Shown here in pieces: positions 34,062 to 45,107 of a stretch of DNA of 64,000 nucleotides. Every line of letters begins with the position of its first letter. Position 1 is the stretch's first letter. The DNA is from Coccinella septempunctata (taxonomy: Eukaryota; Arthropoda; Insecta; Coleoptera; Coccinellidae). Where the stretch lies: the NCBI RefSeq assembly GCF_907165205.1, contig NC_058191.1, positions 18,478,501 through 18,542,500 of the forward strand. Reading direction: 5' to 3'. The notes under the pieces are model-generated. The model did not search any database and had not been told where the DNA came from. It worked only from the letters and a program-made list of their open reading frames with translations. The position numbers and the translations under genes were made by a program.

Positions 34062-34116
34062 CATATTTCCCTAGGGAAATATGGAATGTCAGTTCATATT
34101 TCCCTAAGGAAATATG
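34062..34116. repeat. Two 22-bp palindromic sites beside the tyrosine-recombinase gene
   Basis: 34062-34083 is a perfect 22-bp palindrome with CATATTTCCC arms. 34095-34116 is the same with CATATTTCC arms and a central CTAA. Further CATATTT half-sites follow twice within ACGTCAAATCATATTT (about 34119-34133 and 34143-34157). Near the other end of the element, at about 35557-35582, are GGGAAATAT and CATATTTTCC. Placement on both sides of a recombinase gene suggests binding or strand-exchange sites, which is an inference. Confidence 0.55.
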
Positions 34117-34165
34117 AAACGTCAAATCATATTTCTTTCAAAACGTCAAATCATATTTTATTTCT

Positions 34166-35382
34166 TTATTTAGTAACAAAATGGAAACTGCAATTGTTGA
34201 AATTTCCACTGAAAGTTTTTCCACCAGATACAAAGGAAGAAGAAATATCTTGTTCATAATTATTCGTCGACGAGACTACAGTTTTCTTGAGAACATTCCG
34301 TGCAGCAGCAGTCTCGGACGATTCTCCCAAAACGGTCTTCAAAGACTGTGATGCTGCAGATGGCTCTCCCTCCACACCTGCTATCATCTTCGCTACCTTA
34401 TTTTTGTGTAGCATACTGTCAGCCAGATAGCCTTCTGCATCAGACGAACTTTTCCAACCACCATGTCTCTTGAGTGTTGTCATTGAGGCTCCCGCATCGG
34501 CAACCAAAGTCGCGGATGTTCGTCTTCCACAATGGCCTGTATACATTTTCGGATTATCTAATCCCAACCATTCAGCAACCTTACTCGGAATTTTTCTGAA
34601 GGTATTTTTGCCGACAGGCTGAAGAGTACACTTCTTATCTCTATAAGCTACGAAGAACCTAAGAACGCCTTGCGGACGCAACCCCGAATACTCCCGCACC
34701 AAACGACCAGCACCCAGATCTTCTTCATCAATTATGGTGAATATTCTGTTTATATCATTATTAGTTTTTGAGACTTTAATTATGATTACCGACCCACGAT
34801 CTTCGATATCTGAAGATTGCATATTCACCAGCTCTTGTGTTCTGCAGGCGCCAAAGATTTCTATTATTAAAACAACCTTCAAAATTGTGAATGTAAAAAT
34901 CTTATCAACAGAGGAAATCAAAATGAAACTATTACCTTATACATCAAAAAAACGTCATTAGGAGCTTCACTCAAGAATGTCTTGAGCTGCTCCCGGGACA
35001 ACACTGCTGATTTTTTAGGAACGTATCCTTTATTTTTGTTCTTAACAAATGCTTCGACTTCATCGAATAATTTGACATCAGTTTTTTCCTTTAAATGTAG
35101 CATTGATCTTAACATCGATAGTTTCGGCCATAACGTGTTTGGTGAATATTTCTGCGACTGGGGATCGAATGAATTAATCATACATCAAGAATAACAAGAA
35201 TCAGAGCAACATACCAAATCTTGGAAATATGCTAACAAAATATTATCGCTCACACCGTCCACCAAATTTTTTCTTTTCCACTCCTGAAAGCAATCGTACT
35301 CTCTACTGTAGGCAGCTTGAGATTTGGCCGGAACCAAAGATTCACGGGCTTTTGCCGATTGAGTTTCGAGGTAGTTCGACAT
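34166..35382 (-). CDS. Tyrosine recombinase (Crypton-like), three exons, apparently intact
   Basis: Exon 1 is 35382-35215, exon 2 35157-34936 and exon 3 34876-34166, joined by introns of 57 and 59 bp with GTATGT...CCCCAG and GTAATA...TGAAG ends, both phase 0. The joined frame is 366 codons without a stop. N-terminal part: a helical core-binding region (KSQAAYSREYDCFQEWKRKN). Catalytic part: GACRTQELVNM (first R), HCGRRTSATL (H-x-x-R), LKRHGGW and GYLADS (tyrosine), the R-H-R-H/W-Y set of tyrosine recombinases. No reverse transcriptase of DIRS or Ngaro type is linked, so a stand-alone Crypton-like transposon, or a gene derived from one, fits best. It is flanked by palindromic CATATTTCC sites and lies inside P1. 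Confidence 0.85.
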
Positions 35383-35589
35383 TATTTCAATAATTTTATT
35401 TCTGACAAGACGTCAAAATGAAACCAGTCAACCATGATTTTCAGAAACATGGCCCATAGCAACGTTAAAAATTTAATTATTACAAAAATATACAATCTAA
35501 CAATGATTTCCCCATAACAGATTATTTCAATCAGAAAAAACTATTGATTACACCACGGGAAATATACTGTTCATATTTTCCTAGTTGTA

Positions 35590-36095
35590 ATATTAGCTAT
35601 AAATTTCCCTACATCACAAGACTGACAAATAAAATTACCTACTTGTTCAGTCAGTATTCAGATGGAATGAAACTCGTTCCATACAATGTTCGTTCGTCGA
35701 GCTCTCTCTTCAGGAGGCTGAAGGATAGAACGCCGGTTTCTGAATGTAGCAATCTCGTTTACAGGATAACATGCATGAATTGCCCTAAATGTTATGTTGG
35801 TCAAACTAAACAACTTTTAAAGAACAGAATCAGATAGCACAGATATGATTGCAACGAGGCTAATAGAAATAAAGACTCAAAAACTGCTTTAGCCAATCAT
35901 CATTTTCAGGAGCAGAATCAGTTTGATTTCGACAGTTTCAATATTTTGGATTTTGAGGACAACTGGTTTAAGCGCAATATTAGCGAAATGATATTTATGA
36001 GGCTGAACGAGACACTTAATAATAGAGTGGACACTCAGAATTTGAGTTCCATATATGAGAACGTTTTGAAAGTTTTCAAAACCAGAAAACGATAA
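35590..36095 (+). pseudogene. P1 linker and GIY-YIG endonuclease part
   Basis: It resumes FPYITRLTNKITYLFSQ, then the zinc-like C-x2-C in ITCMNCPKCYVGQTKQLLKN, the core of the GIY-YIG domain that nicks DNA for Penelope-like elements. A TAG follows at 35835, then HRYDCNEANR and the FKRNISEMIFMRLNE end in the same frame. It matches P2 at 39080-39574 closely. The stop and loss of the 5' part make it inactive. Confidence 0.87.
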
Positions 36096-36540
36096 AGGGT
36101 TCGGTCTATTATCTGATAGTGGGACATATGTGGGTGGCACTGTGTATGTTCATTTGAATTCTGTCTCTTTCAGATGACAAATTTCATTCGACGGTTGAAG
36201 TGATGTCGAACGTGCTACAAGACAATAAGTTTTTCAATGTATCACTGTTTGCTGTCTCTTCTTGTACCATCTATTTTTTGAAAGCATAATTTGGCTTTGG
36301 TAGGTGTGTCTCAGTGCGGATCGTGACTCTGCAATTGCCCATTTTATTATATTCATGTTGATTTATGTTCTTTTGTGTGTGTTGTCGTTTTTCGTTTTTA
36401 TTCACGATACTCTGTATTTTTTATCCTGAAGAAACGACAATATATGTTGCGAAACGTTGGCATTAGCTAAGATTTGCAGATTTTTTCACCTTCCTAATTC
36501 CCATTAACGTACATCTACAATGTCTGTTACATTCACTGCT

Positions 36541-37145
36541 GGTTATCTTGAAGTTTACTTTTATCGTTGTAGCAAAAGGCTTGCAATTTTCCATACCATA
36601 TTTCACTATACCTTCTTCAAATAATCCGACTCATCCATTATTATGCTACCATTTGTTTTCAAGATAGAAAGGTCTAAATAAACCAAATGAATACTGCCCA
36701 TATCTTCCATTCTGAATTCCTTGCATAAAAAAGCTCCAACAATTAGAAGAACATCCACGGACAACAAAATATATATAATACATAATCTTTAATGTACAAG
36801 CAATAATCATTGTTTGATCTATAAAACCCAAATTTTGTGATTAATTCATTAAAACGGTCATACCAATATTTTGGTGATTTTTTGAGTCCATAAAGTGATT
36901 TTGTGAGCTAAAACATTTGTCACGTTAACGCCTTTCGGGGGCCTTAAATACACTTGTCCATCAATGCGCCCATACAGAAATGCCCCCTTATTGACATCCA
37001 TCTGATGTATATCATAATTAGGTTGTACTGCGATTGCTAAAACAACTCTTAAAGTTTGAAGTGGAATAACAGAATGTTTTCTCAACATGCTTCCTTTCTT
37101 GAAAACACCCATTTGGTGTCAATCGTCTTGACATTTTCAGTCTTC
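36541..37145 (-). pseudogene. Copia-type RT remnant (Copia4)
   Basis: On the minus strand: HQMDVNKGAFLYGRIDGQVY (37112-36858), then decayed readings in which the catalytic box appears as LLSVDVLLIVG instead of LLYVDDLLIVG, and DYLKKV followed by an NMVWKI reading near the left end. Many stops. No LTR, integrase or gag. It is old and unrelated in detail to Copia1. Confidence 0.75.
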
Positions 37146-37317
37146 TCAACTTATCCAGGTTTTACTCTCCTCCAAAATACGGGGATGTATCGATATCTAG
37201 TTAGCCTAGACCAGTTCCATGCATAAAAAAAATATTGCGTTACCATAGTAACGAACAATAACTCATTAGAAGTGTCAGTGTAAACCAGAGTTACGCAATA
37301 AATTAAAAGAAAGAAGA
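37146..37317. other. Presumed 5' flank of MAR2
   Basis: It contains ATTGCGTTACCATAGTAACG and CCAGAGTTACGCAAT. It probably includes the 5' untranslated part of the mariner element, but no terminal inverted repeat could be matched to the other side near 45735. Confidence 0.35.
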
Positions 37318-38506
37318 TGTCTACCGAAATTGTGAAAATCGAAAAATTTGAGTATCGAGCCATCATCAAGTTCCTGTATTTGAAAGGTTCAAGAGGTAAG
37401 CAGATTTACGAAGATATGCTTAATACCCTTGGTGATCAATGTCCTTCATATGCGACCATGAAAAATTGGACTGCAAACTTCAAAAGGGGTTAATTTTCCA
37501 TTGAAGATGATGACCGATCGGGAAGGCCAGTTTCTGTGTCAGTCCCCGACAATAACGATGCAGTTTATGACATGATTTTATCAGACCGTCGAATTGGGAT
37601 AAAACAGATATCTGAAGCACTGAATATTTCATACGAACGCTTTCATCTTATAGTCAATTGTTTTGAATTTTTATTATTATCAGTATTTTCGTCAGCAATC
37701 AGAACATACATTCTATGAGCTAATTTATTAACATTTAAAAATAACGTGACAACTCCCTTCCATTTAGAGTAACTTCTAGTTCTTCAGTAAGTCAGCTGGC
37801 CATACTCTTCTCAGTCTTCTTGGTTGGTTGTCTGATAGAACGATAGAAGTGATTGTAGAAGCATGTTTGAGTGCCCCTCCAACTTTGTGTGATGTTTTGA
37901 GCTTTTGTTTTTTATAACTTCCAGGACGTAAGGTATTCTTAGGTCTTCGTGTAGCGTTTGATTGGTTATGTACAAAGGTGCATTGGCCATCATTCGGAGA
38001 GACATCGATTTAGATCTGTGTATAATAGGTATATTCGATTTGCTAGCACATCCCCAAATTTCTATTCCATAGGACCATATTGGTATGATAAGAGTTTTGT
38101 ACAGTAGGATCTTATTTTCTAAAGAAAGTTTTGATCTTCTTTCCAACAGGCAGCGTATTTCTCTAATTTTGAGATCGATTTGTTTTCTTCTCTTCTTAAT
38201 GTGCTCTTTTTAAGTCAGACGGGTGTCCAAATGAAACCCTAGGTATTTGACTGTTTTCTCCTTAGGTATTATTTTATTATTGATGTGGACTGATGGCAGG
38301 ATTCCCTTCTCAAAGTGAAATCATCTTGTTTAGATTTCTCTTCTTTTATTTAAATTTTATATTTCCTTGTCCATGTCGATAGTGCATTCAAGCGATCTTG
38401 GACCAGCTAGTTGCAGTTGAGGGATCATCATCAGAGGCTAAAACAGCTGTATCATCAGCAAAAGTTCCAATAATTGTGTCTGAGCATGTTGGCAGATCAG
38501 AAGTAT

Positions 38507-38518
38507 ATAATAAGTATA
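38507..38518 (+). repeat. Target-site duplication, left copy (P2 in D2)
   Basis: ATAATAAGTATA is here and at 40167-40178, flanking P2. Confidence 0.75.
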
Positions 38519-38805
38519 GATTGATTTTCACGGAACTTTGAGGAAAGCAGTTGGTCAAAAAACTACATTCAACTTATGCCAACGTTTCGTAGATATATTT
38601 CTACTTCTTCAGGGCTACAAAAGAGAAATTCACAGAGATTAAATATGGCACAAATATATCTGGTATAAAAATTGAATAATAGATTAAAAACAATGGTTCC
38701 AAAATAAACACATATAACAATTGGTAACAAAATCGTACAATTGAAACTCTATACTAAAATTACACTTATTCGATTTATTTTTTTCCTTTTTATTTGGATT
38801 TGACT
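38519..38805. repeat. P2 left inverted terminal repeat
   Basis: Reverse complement of 39850-40131 with few mismatches. It includes the hammerhead-like stem at about 38577-38613. Confidence 0.88.
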
Positions 38806-39574
38806 AGTTCTGGGCGAATTTTAAATTATAATTCATACTGCAACTTTTCATATAAAGTAGCATCAATTAGAAACCTTATGTACAGATCTAAAAATCTTAG
38901 CGCCAGCTCTTTTCACAAAAATAATTTGGGAATAATCAGAGACCTTTTAAAGCTGAATAACTACCCGAAATCATTTAGTGATAAAATCATTGGGAACAAC
39001 AACACTAAAATTAGACCGATAGGTGCAAGTGCGGAAAATGAGAATAGTACTCAAAGTATATACATATTATGTAAAATTTCCATACATCCCTGGACTCACC
39101 AACAAAATAAATATGCTCATAAAATCGTTTTCCAATAGCATAAAATTAGTTTCATACAACATCTCAACTTGTAGCGCATTATTTTCTAAATTGAAGGACG
39201 TTGATCCTATGTTGGATCAGAGCGAATTGGTTTATAAGATCCCTTGCAGTAATTGTTCGAAGAGTTACATTGGCCAAACTAAACAATATCTAAAAAATAG
39301 AATAAGTCAGCACAGATACGATTGTCAAGAAAAATTTAGATCTAAAAATACAAAAACGGCCCTTGCAACCTACTATTTTAATAATAAACATCAATTTAAT
39401 TTTCAAGCGGTTTCTGTTTTAGACATAGAAAGAAATTATACAAAAAAAACCATCAGTGAAATGATATACATAAAACTCAATGATATCGTTAATTGCCGAA
39501 CTGACACACAAAATTTGAGCTTGATATATAATAATATATTGGATCTTTTCAAAAACAAATATTCATTACAGTGA
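38794..39574 (+). pseudogene. P2 C-terminal Penelope protein (linker + GIY-YIG)
   Basis: Frame 38794-39138 reads SYCNFSYKVASIRNLMYRSK and LKLNNYPKSFSDKIIG (RT thumb). After a shift near 39030-39060, frame 39023-39574 reads PYIPGLTNKINMLIKSF, then YKIPCSNCSKSYIGQTKQYL, NRISQHRYDC and KTISEMIYIKLNDIVNCR: a complete-looking GIY-YIG endonuclease with its cysteine pair. One frameshift and absence of the palm make the protein non-functional as a whole. The GIY-YIG frame itself is open for over 150 codons. Confidence 0.88.
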
Positions 39575-39849
39575 GTTGGGAATTCAACTTCTTTAACAAC
39601 ATATTCTGGACTCCACCTGTGGTTGAACAGGTTAAGATCGAAATAAATATTTCAGTTTCGACACACTCATTGAATGTAATAAGTCGTTGTGTCGATTTGT
39701 ATTTTGCCTCAAAATTTTAGACGGAGTTTTCCTAAGTTTCTCTACAAGTTCGATTCCAATTTGCTCAACACGCTAATATAAAGATCTTTTGTGTGTAAAA
39801 CATAAGTTCGACTTTGGTAAGGTTTTTTCGATTTTAAATATGTGTTTCT

Positions 39850-40131
39850 GTCAAATCCAAATAGAAAGGAAAAAAAATAAATCGAATAAGTGTAATTTTA
39901 GTATAGAGATTGTACGATTTTGTTTCCAATTGTTATATGTGTTTATTTTGGAACCATTGTTTTTAATCTATTATTCAATTCTTATACCAGATATAGTTGT
40001 GCCATATTTAATCTCTGTAAATTTCTCTTTTGTAGCCCTGAAGAAGTAGAAATATATCTACGAAACGTTGGCATTAGTTGAATGTAGTTTTTTGACCAAC
40101 TGCTTTCCTCAAAGTTCCGTGAAAATCAATC
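39850..40131. repeat. P2 right inverted terminal repeat
   Basis: Partner of 38519-38805. It contains CTGAAGA at 40038-40044 and GAAAC at 40062-40066 around a GTAGA/TCTAC stem. Confidence 0.88.
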
Positions 40132-40991
40132 TAACATGTTTCTACAAGGAAATGATCTATCAGACCATAATAAGTATATATATATGGACCAAAGACACTT
40201 CCCTAAGGAACTCCTGCCTTTATGGGAAAGTTCCTGATCCAGAAACAAGATCCTTGCTTTACCTACTTCGACTCTGAATTCCTTATCTGTGGGATATCAC
40301 CTTAGGATAGGATAATACTGAAGTGAAAGAATTGTTTTAATTTTGTGTAATAATTCTTCACGCCACACTTCATCGAACGCTTGGCTACAATTTTTGTTCG
40401 AAGGCTTGATTGACGACGCTTGTTAATCTATGTGTTTGCTGAATTGTTGAGTGTCCTTGTCGAAATCCAAATTGATGAGGGGGAATCCATTCGTCGGAGG
40501 CATCTAGATTCATCCTGCTCAATAGAATTCTTTCCAGAATTTTCGATATTATGGGCAATAAGCTTATAGGTCGGTATGATGAGAATTCATTTTGATTTTT
40601 CCCTGGTTTCAATATCAAGATAATTTCGGCCACTACTTCGATCTGGACATGAGAAAAATTGCTGCAACATGGATCCCCAAATGTTTGAATGTTGACCAAA
40701 AGCGTGCAAGGGTAGAAGCATCGCGTTCGATCTGTGCTCGATTTGAAAACGATGTAAACTTCTTAAACCGAATTGTTATTATGGATGAGACTAAGGTACA
40801 TATCTACGATCCAGAAACAAAGCAACAATCGATGGAATGGCGACACTCTGGTTCTCCAAGCACTAAGAAGTTTCGTGTCCAAAAATCTTGCTTCAGTTTT
40901 TTGGGATTGACTTGGTGTAATCATGATTAATTTTTTGGATAAGGGTAGCACAATATCCGTAGATTACTATCCGACATTACTGACTACTCTA

Positions 40992-41213
40992 AGGCCCGGT
41001 ACTTTCACGTGCGAATAAATAAATTTATTCGCATTTATTAAGTCTTATTCGTAAGATTAGTAAAAATGCAGTCTTTTTACTTTCAGATAGTGTTATTCAT
41101 CGAATAAATCTGTCATTGAAACTTAATTAGAAGAGTTTATTTGTCATAGATCGAATGTCGGTACGTCATTATTCGTTGAATAAAATTTATTCGAAGGTGA
41201 AAGTACCGGGCCT
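40992..41213. mobile_element. 222-bp MITE inside the MAR2 transposase
   Basis: Termini are exact inverted repeats AGGCCCGGTACTTTCAC / GTGAAAGTACCGGGCCT. Inside, GAATAAA and TTTATTC motifs recur many times in both orientations, giving subterminal foldback potential. It splits the MAR2 reading between ITDYS and REKRGG. Bordering TAA and TGA may be an imperfect 3-bp duplication of PIF/Harbinger type. It has no coding capacity. Confidence 0.8.
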
Positions 41214-41246
41214 GAAGGAAACAATTAGAGAGAAAAGAGGCGGAAA

Positions 41247-41251
41247 GGTAT
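41247..41251 (+). repeat. Target-site duplication, left copy (G2)
   Basis: GGTAT, repeated at 45450-45454 directly after the 3' LTR. Confidence 0.85.
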
Positions 41252-41527
41252 TGTAATATATCCCGCGCAAATTTGAATTTCATAAAGATAATTTAATCAT
41301 AACATGTGAAATGTAAAATATGTTTTCGGTCGGACGATCGATTCATTCTTCGCCAAGATCTTAATGAGAATACATCTGTGTACCCTCCTTATCTTATATA
41401 AAATAATTCCGTATATGTTGGCGTAAATATCAAAGGCTGGTACTGAAACTGTGACATAAATAAATGGCATAAAACTACAAGTGTTATTGCATTGAATATA
41501 AATTACCAATCCAAACAAGATATTACA
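41252..41527 (+). repeat. G2 5' LTR (276 bp)
   Basis: It lacks a 66-bp segment found in the 3' LTR. That segment lies between two GACATAAAT copies in the 3' LTR, so a deletion between short direct repeats is likely. Confidence 0.9.
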
Positions 41528-41564
41528 AGTGGCGCAGTCGGAAATTAAACAATACCCTAACAAA

Positions 41565-41655
41565 ATGGCTCAGTCAACGGTGAATGTATATGGAAACATT
41601 GGTTCAATGGGAGAATTCGACAAGAATGAAGATTGGGAAGTCTATCAGGAACGCT
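41565..41655 (+). pseudogene. G2 gag remnant
   Basis: ATG at 41565 opens MAQSTVNVYGNIGSMGEFDK and DWEVYQER, then a TAG at 41656. The start resembles Gypsy gag N-termini (G-x-I-x-x-F followed by W-x-x-Y-x-E-R). The rest of gag is missing, joined by deletion to the end of protease. Confidence 0.75.
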
Positions 41656-44600
41656 AGGAACAATATATATATATAATTTTTTTAAATACTTCGGTAACCT
41701 TCGGCATTTGTTGAAGCCGGCTCAGATGGAGTTAACAACCTATAACGGTGGTGTGATAAATTCAGTTGGTAAAATAAATTTAACTGCAACATATATCAAA
41801 CAAAATAAAAATTTAGAGGTAATTATAGTGAAAAATGGTATAAGACCATTAGTAGGTAGGGATTTCATGAAATTGTTCAATATCACAGTGAATAGTTTAG
41901 ACTCTATTTCTACAAATGAGAATGTTATGCTAGATAAGGTTTTGAAGAGATACGAAGAGGTTTTTAAAGCCGAATTAGGGCGCTATAAATTTGAAAAAGT
42001 GCATCTTTCCCTGAAAGAAAATGTACACCCGGTATTTTGTAAACCTCGTTCTATAGCTTTTGCTTTTAAAGAGAAAATAGAAATTGAATTGAACAAGTTG
42101 GAAAAACAAGGAGTTATTTGTAAGGTCACTAATAGTAAATTTGGAACGCTGCTGGTACCGGTGGTAAAACCTAACGGTGATATAAGACTTTGCGCAGATT
42201 ACAAATCCACAATCAATAAATTTTTGGAAGATTTCAACTATCCCTTACCTAAAATCGAGGAACTTTTTCAGAAGTTGAGAGGTGGAAAATTATTTACGAA
42301 ATTAGATTTTCTAAATGCCTATAATCAGTTAAAATTAGATGATGAAACTTCTGAACTGTTGAGCTGGAGCACTGACAAAGGTATTTTCAAAGTCAAAAGG
42401 CTTCCTTATGGAACAAAGCCGGCTTGTAAAAAGTTTCAGAGTATTGTTGAGAAGGTGTTGCAAGGTCTGGACAATGTAGTTGTATTTATTGATGATATTT
42501 TGGTCACAGGAGCAACCTTGCAAGATCATCTTAACAATCTGGCAGCCGTGCTAGAAAAATTAAAAGAAGCAGGTTTCAGGCTGATTTTGCAGAAATGTTC
42601 TTTTCTCCAAAACGAAATTTGCTGTTTAGGTCACATCATAAGCGCAGAAGGACTTCGTAAAAATCCTTCCAAAGTTAATGCTATTTCAAACGCTCCCATT
42701 CCGAGTAATGTTGGTGAAGTAAGGTCTTTTATTGGATTGATAAACTATTATGGAAAATTTGTTCCAAATTTATCGTGTACGTTAGCACCGTTGTATGAAT
42801 TATTGAAGAGGGGAAAAACCTTTAGGTGGGAGGAGGGATGTCAAAGAGCTTTTGAAAGTGCTAAGAAGGCAATGATATCAGACTCAGTTCTTTGTCATTT
42901 TGATCCCACGCTACCAATCCGTCTATATTGCGATGCCAGTGATAAAGGTATCGGAGCGGTGCTTTCACATGTACTCAAAGAAAATGAGGAAAAACCTATT
43001 TGTTTCATTTCGAGAACATATGCAAAGGCAGAAAAAAATTACGCCGTGATTCATAAAGAGGCATTAGCAATATTTTGGGCTGTCAAAAAGCTGTATGAAT
43101 ATTTTCTGGGTCGTAAATTTACAATACTTACGGACCACAAACCTATTTTGGCTTTATTCGGGGAGAATAAAAATATTCCGGTAATGGCTTCAGGTAAAGT
43201 GCAACGATGGGCAGTATATTTGTCACAATTCGACTATGAATTGAAATATACACCAGGTCCCACAAATATGGCCGATCTGTGCTCTCGTTTGCCCCTTCAA
43301 ATGTCAGATATTATAGATGATGGAGCAAATCACTTCAACTTCATAGAAGAAGGATTGCCTATCAAATTTAACGAAGTAAGAGACAAAACTCGAAGGGACC
43401 CCGTCTTAGGAAGGGTAATATCATGTTTAGAAAGTACTTGCCCAGCGATATCCTAAAGTTACTAAAGCCTTTTTATATAAGGAAACAGGAACTGTACGTA
43501 AATAGAGGTGTTTTAATGTGGGGTTTTCGAATAATAATCCCAGAAGCGTTACAACAGAGATTATTACGAGAGCTTCATTCCACCCACATGGGGATCTCAA
43601 AAATGAAAGAAAGGGCGAGAACCTATTTCTGGTGCCCAAGTTTGGATGACCACATAACCAAAGGGGTAAATGGTTGTCATATTTGTATGAGTGAGAGAGC
43701 AGATCCTCCAAGGGCACAGCTGATTAAATGGGATCCAGCACATGGACCTTGGGACAGGATTCATGTTGATTTTATGGGTCCATTCAGTTTAAAAAATTTT
43801 CTCATTATCACTGACGCATATACAAAATTTCCAGAGGTTTTTATAATGTCGAAAATGACTAGTAAAGAGACCTTAAAGAAATTAAGGGAAACATTTGCAA
43901 GATACGGCTTGCCCAATGTTATCATATCAGATAACGGTACACAATTGACAATCATCAGAATTTGAAGAATTCTGCGAGCTAAATGGCATTAAACATATTG
44001 TGTCTCCTCCATGGCATCCTAGTTCAAATGGTGCGGCGGAAAACGCCGTTAAGTCGATTAAAATTGGTCCACGAAAAGCACTTAAGAACCCTGCTAATCG
44101 ACAAATATCTCTAGAAACACTTCTAAATAGATATCTTCTCAGCTACAGGATTACACCTCATTCCGAAACCGGTGAGAGCCCAGCTAAGCTGCTATTCAAT
44201 CGTAAACTTAAAACAAGATTCGACCTATTGAGGGACGATCCGAAAAATTTCAGGGAAAAACAGGAAGTTTATTATAAGGGTAAAAGAAATACCAATTTTC
44301 TTCCGGGGCAGGTGGTTTATGCAAAAGATTATCGAAATCCGTCGAAACCCACCTGGACTGAAGGCACTATTTTGAAATCACTAGGAAATCGTCTTTATAT
44401 GATAAAGCTTGTGTATGAACCTCTTATTTGGCGCAGACATTTGGATCAAATTTTAGCTATAAATGAATATACAAAAGAAAAATTTCAGAATTCAAAATCA
44501 GATCTTTTATCTCCTCAGGGAATAGTAGGCGATTCTTTCACAAATTTCCCAAATACTCATTCGGATGATTCTGAAAGTAAAACGGTGGAACTCCCTTCTA

Positions 44601-44686
44601 CGTCTGAAATAATGGCTTCACCAAAAATTGTACCAAATTATGACACTGAAATTGGAACATCACCGTCAAAATTTCCAAACACCTAA
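41633..44686 (+). pseudogene. G2 pol (protease end, RT, RNase H, integrase)
   Basis: Frame 41633-43456 (607 codons) contains the protease C-terminus (RPLVGRDFMKLF), RT (VVKPNGDIRLCADYKST, FTKLDFLNAYNQLKL, RLPYGTKPA, catalytic VVFIDDILVTG) and RNase H (LYCDASDKGIGAVLSH, ILTDHKPILALFG). After a frameshift near 43440, frame 43423-43965 has the integrase HHCC domain (LHSTHMGISKMKERARTYFW, CHICM) and core (HVDFMGPF, IISDNGTQ). A second small indel near 43950 leads to frame 44000-44686 (HPSSNGAAENAVKSIK and a VVYAKDYR C-terminal part). The DDE residues are all present. Two indels and the missing active protease make it non-autonomous. Confidence 0.92.
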
Positions 44687-45107
44687 GCGTAATTCATTTC
44701 CGGCATCAAGTTCACCGGATTCGACTTCAAATCCCAATAATTCCGTTCCACCATCAGATATTTGCAAAAGTAAGGTTGTTTCTCCTGGGCCAGTTTCTGT
44801 TTCTTGTCGACCTAAAAGAAACGTAAGACTTCCTGAAAGATTGAACTATGCTTGATTGAATAATTGTGAAATTGCAGTACATTTTATTGTATTTAATTTC
44901 TTTTTTTTTTTGCATTTCTATATACATGGTGATTTAATGGTTACTATATATTTCAAATAAATACTTTTGTTTGCTTGTTTTGAATTGATAGGTACATATA
45001 TGTAATTGGGTATTTATGAAAATTGTATTTAATTAGGATATTGGATGCCTTGTAAAAAAAAACTTTATATAAGTATTGTCAGTTAGTTCTAACTTGGGAG
45101 GAAGATA

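Larger units (their letters stand above)
28930..36540 (+). mobile_element. Penelope-like element P1, split by LINE E and the tyrosine-recombinase element
   Basis: RT sequence at 28978-29727 and linker plus GIY-YIG endonuclease at 35590-36095 are consecutive parts of one Penelope-like protein, as shown by P2, where they are contiguous. The 3' non-coding region (to about 36540) carries the family signature CTGAAGA...GAAACGTTGGCATTAG near 36425-36470. The 5' end is missing. Confidence 0.85.
38519..40166 (+). mobile_element. Penelope-like element P2 with inverted terminal repeats
   Basis: Arms 38519-38805 and 39850-40131 are about 285-bp near-perfect reverse complements, the inverted terminal-repeat form known for Penelope. 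About 35 bp of extra sequence lies between the right arm and the duplicated ATAATAAGTATA. The interior encodes the thumb, linker and GIY-YIG part only, so the RT core is lost. Both arms carry the CTGAAGA...GAAACGTTGGCATTAG signature. Confidence 0.9.
37655..40629 (-). mobile_element. LINE D relative (D2), minus strand, split by P2
   Basis: RT N-terminal part at 40629-40385 (LILKPGKNQNEFSSYRPISL, QFGFRQGHSTIQQTHRL) and C-terminal part at 38146-37811 (LSLENKILLYKTLIIPIWSY, PLYITNQTLHEDLRIPYV) match LINE D (59783-63838). The middle is decayed and P2 interrupts it with a 12-bp duplication. The 3' side ends in an AATAATAAAAATT-type tail near 37655. It inserted into the MAR2 transposase between NISYER and LDMRK. 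Confidence 0.85.

Noticed and set aside
34166..35382. Bacterial integrase or contamination
   Set aside because: Introns with GT-AG ends, AT-rich composition like its surroundings, and position inside insect-type TEs argue for a eukaryotic recombinase.
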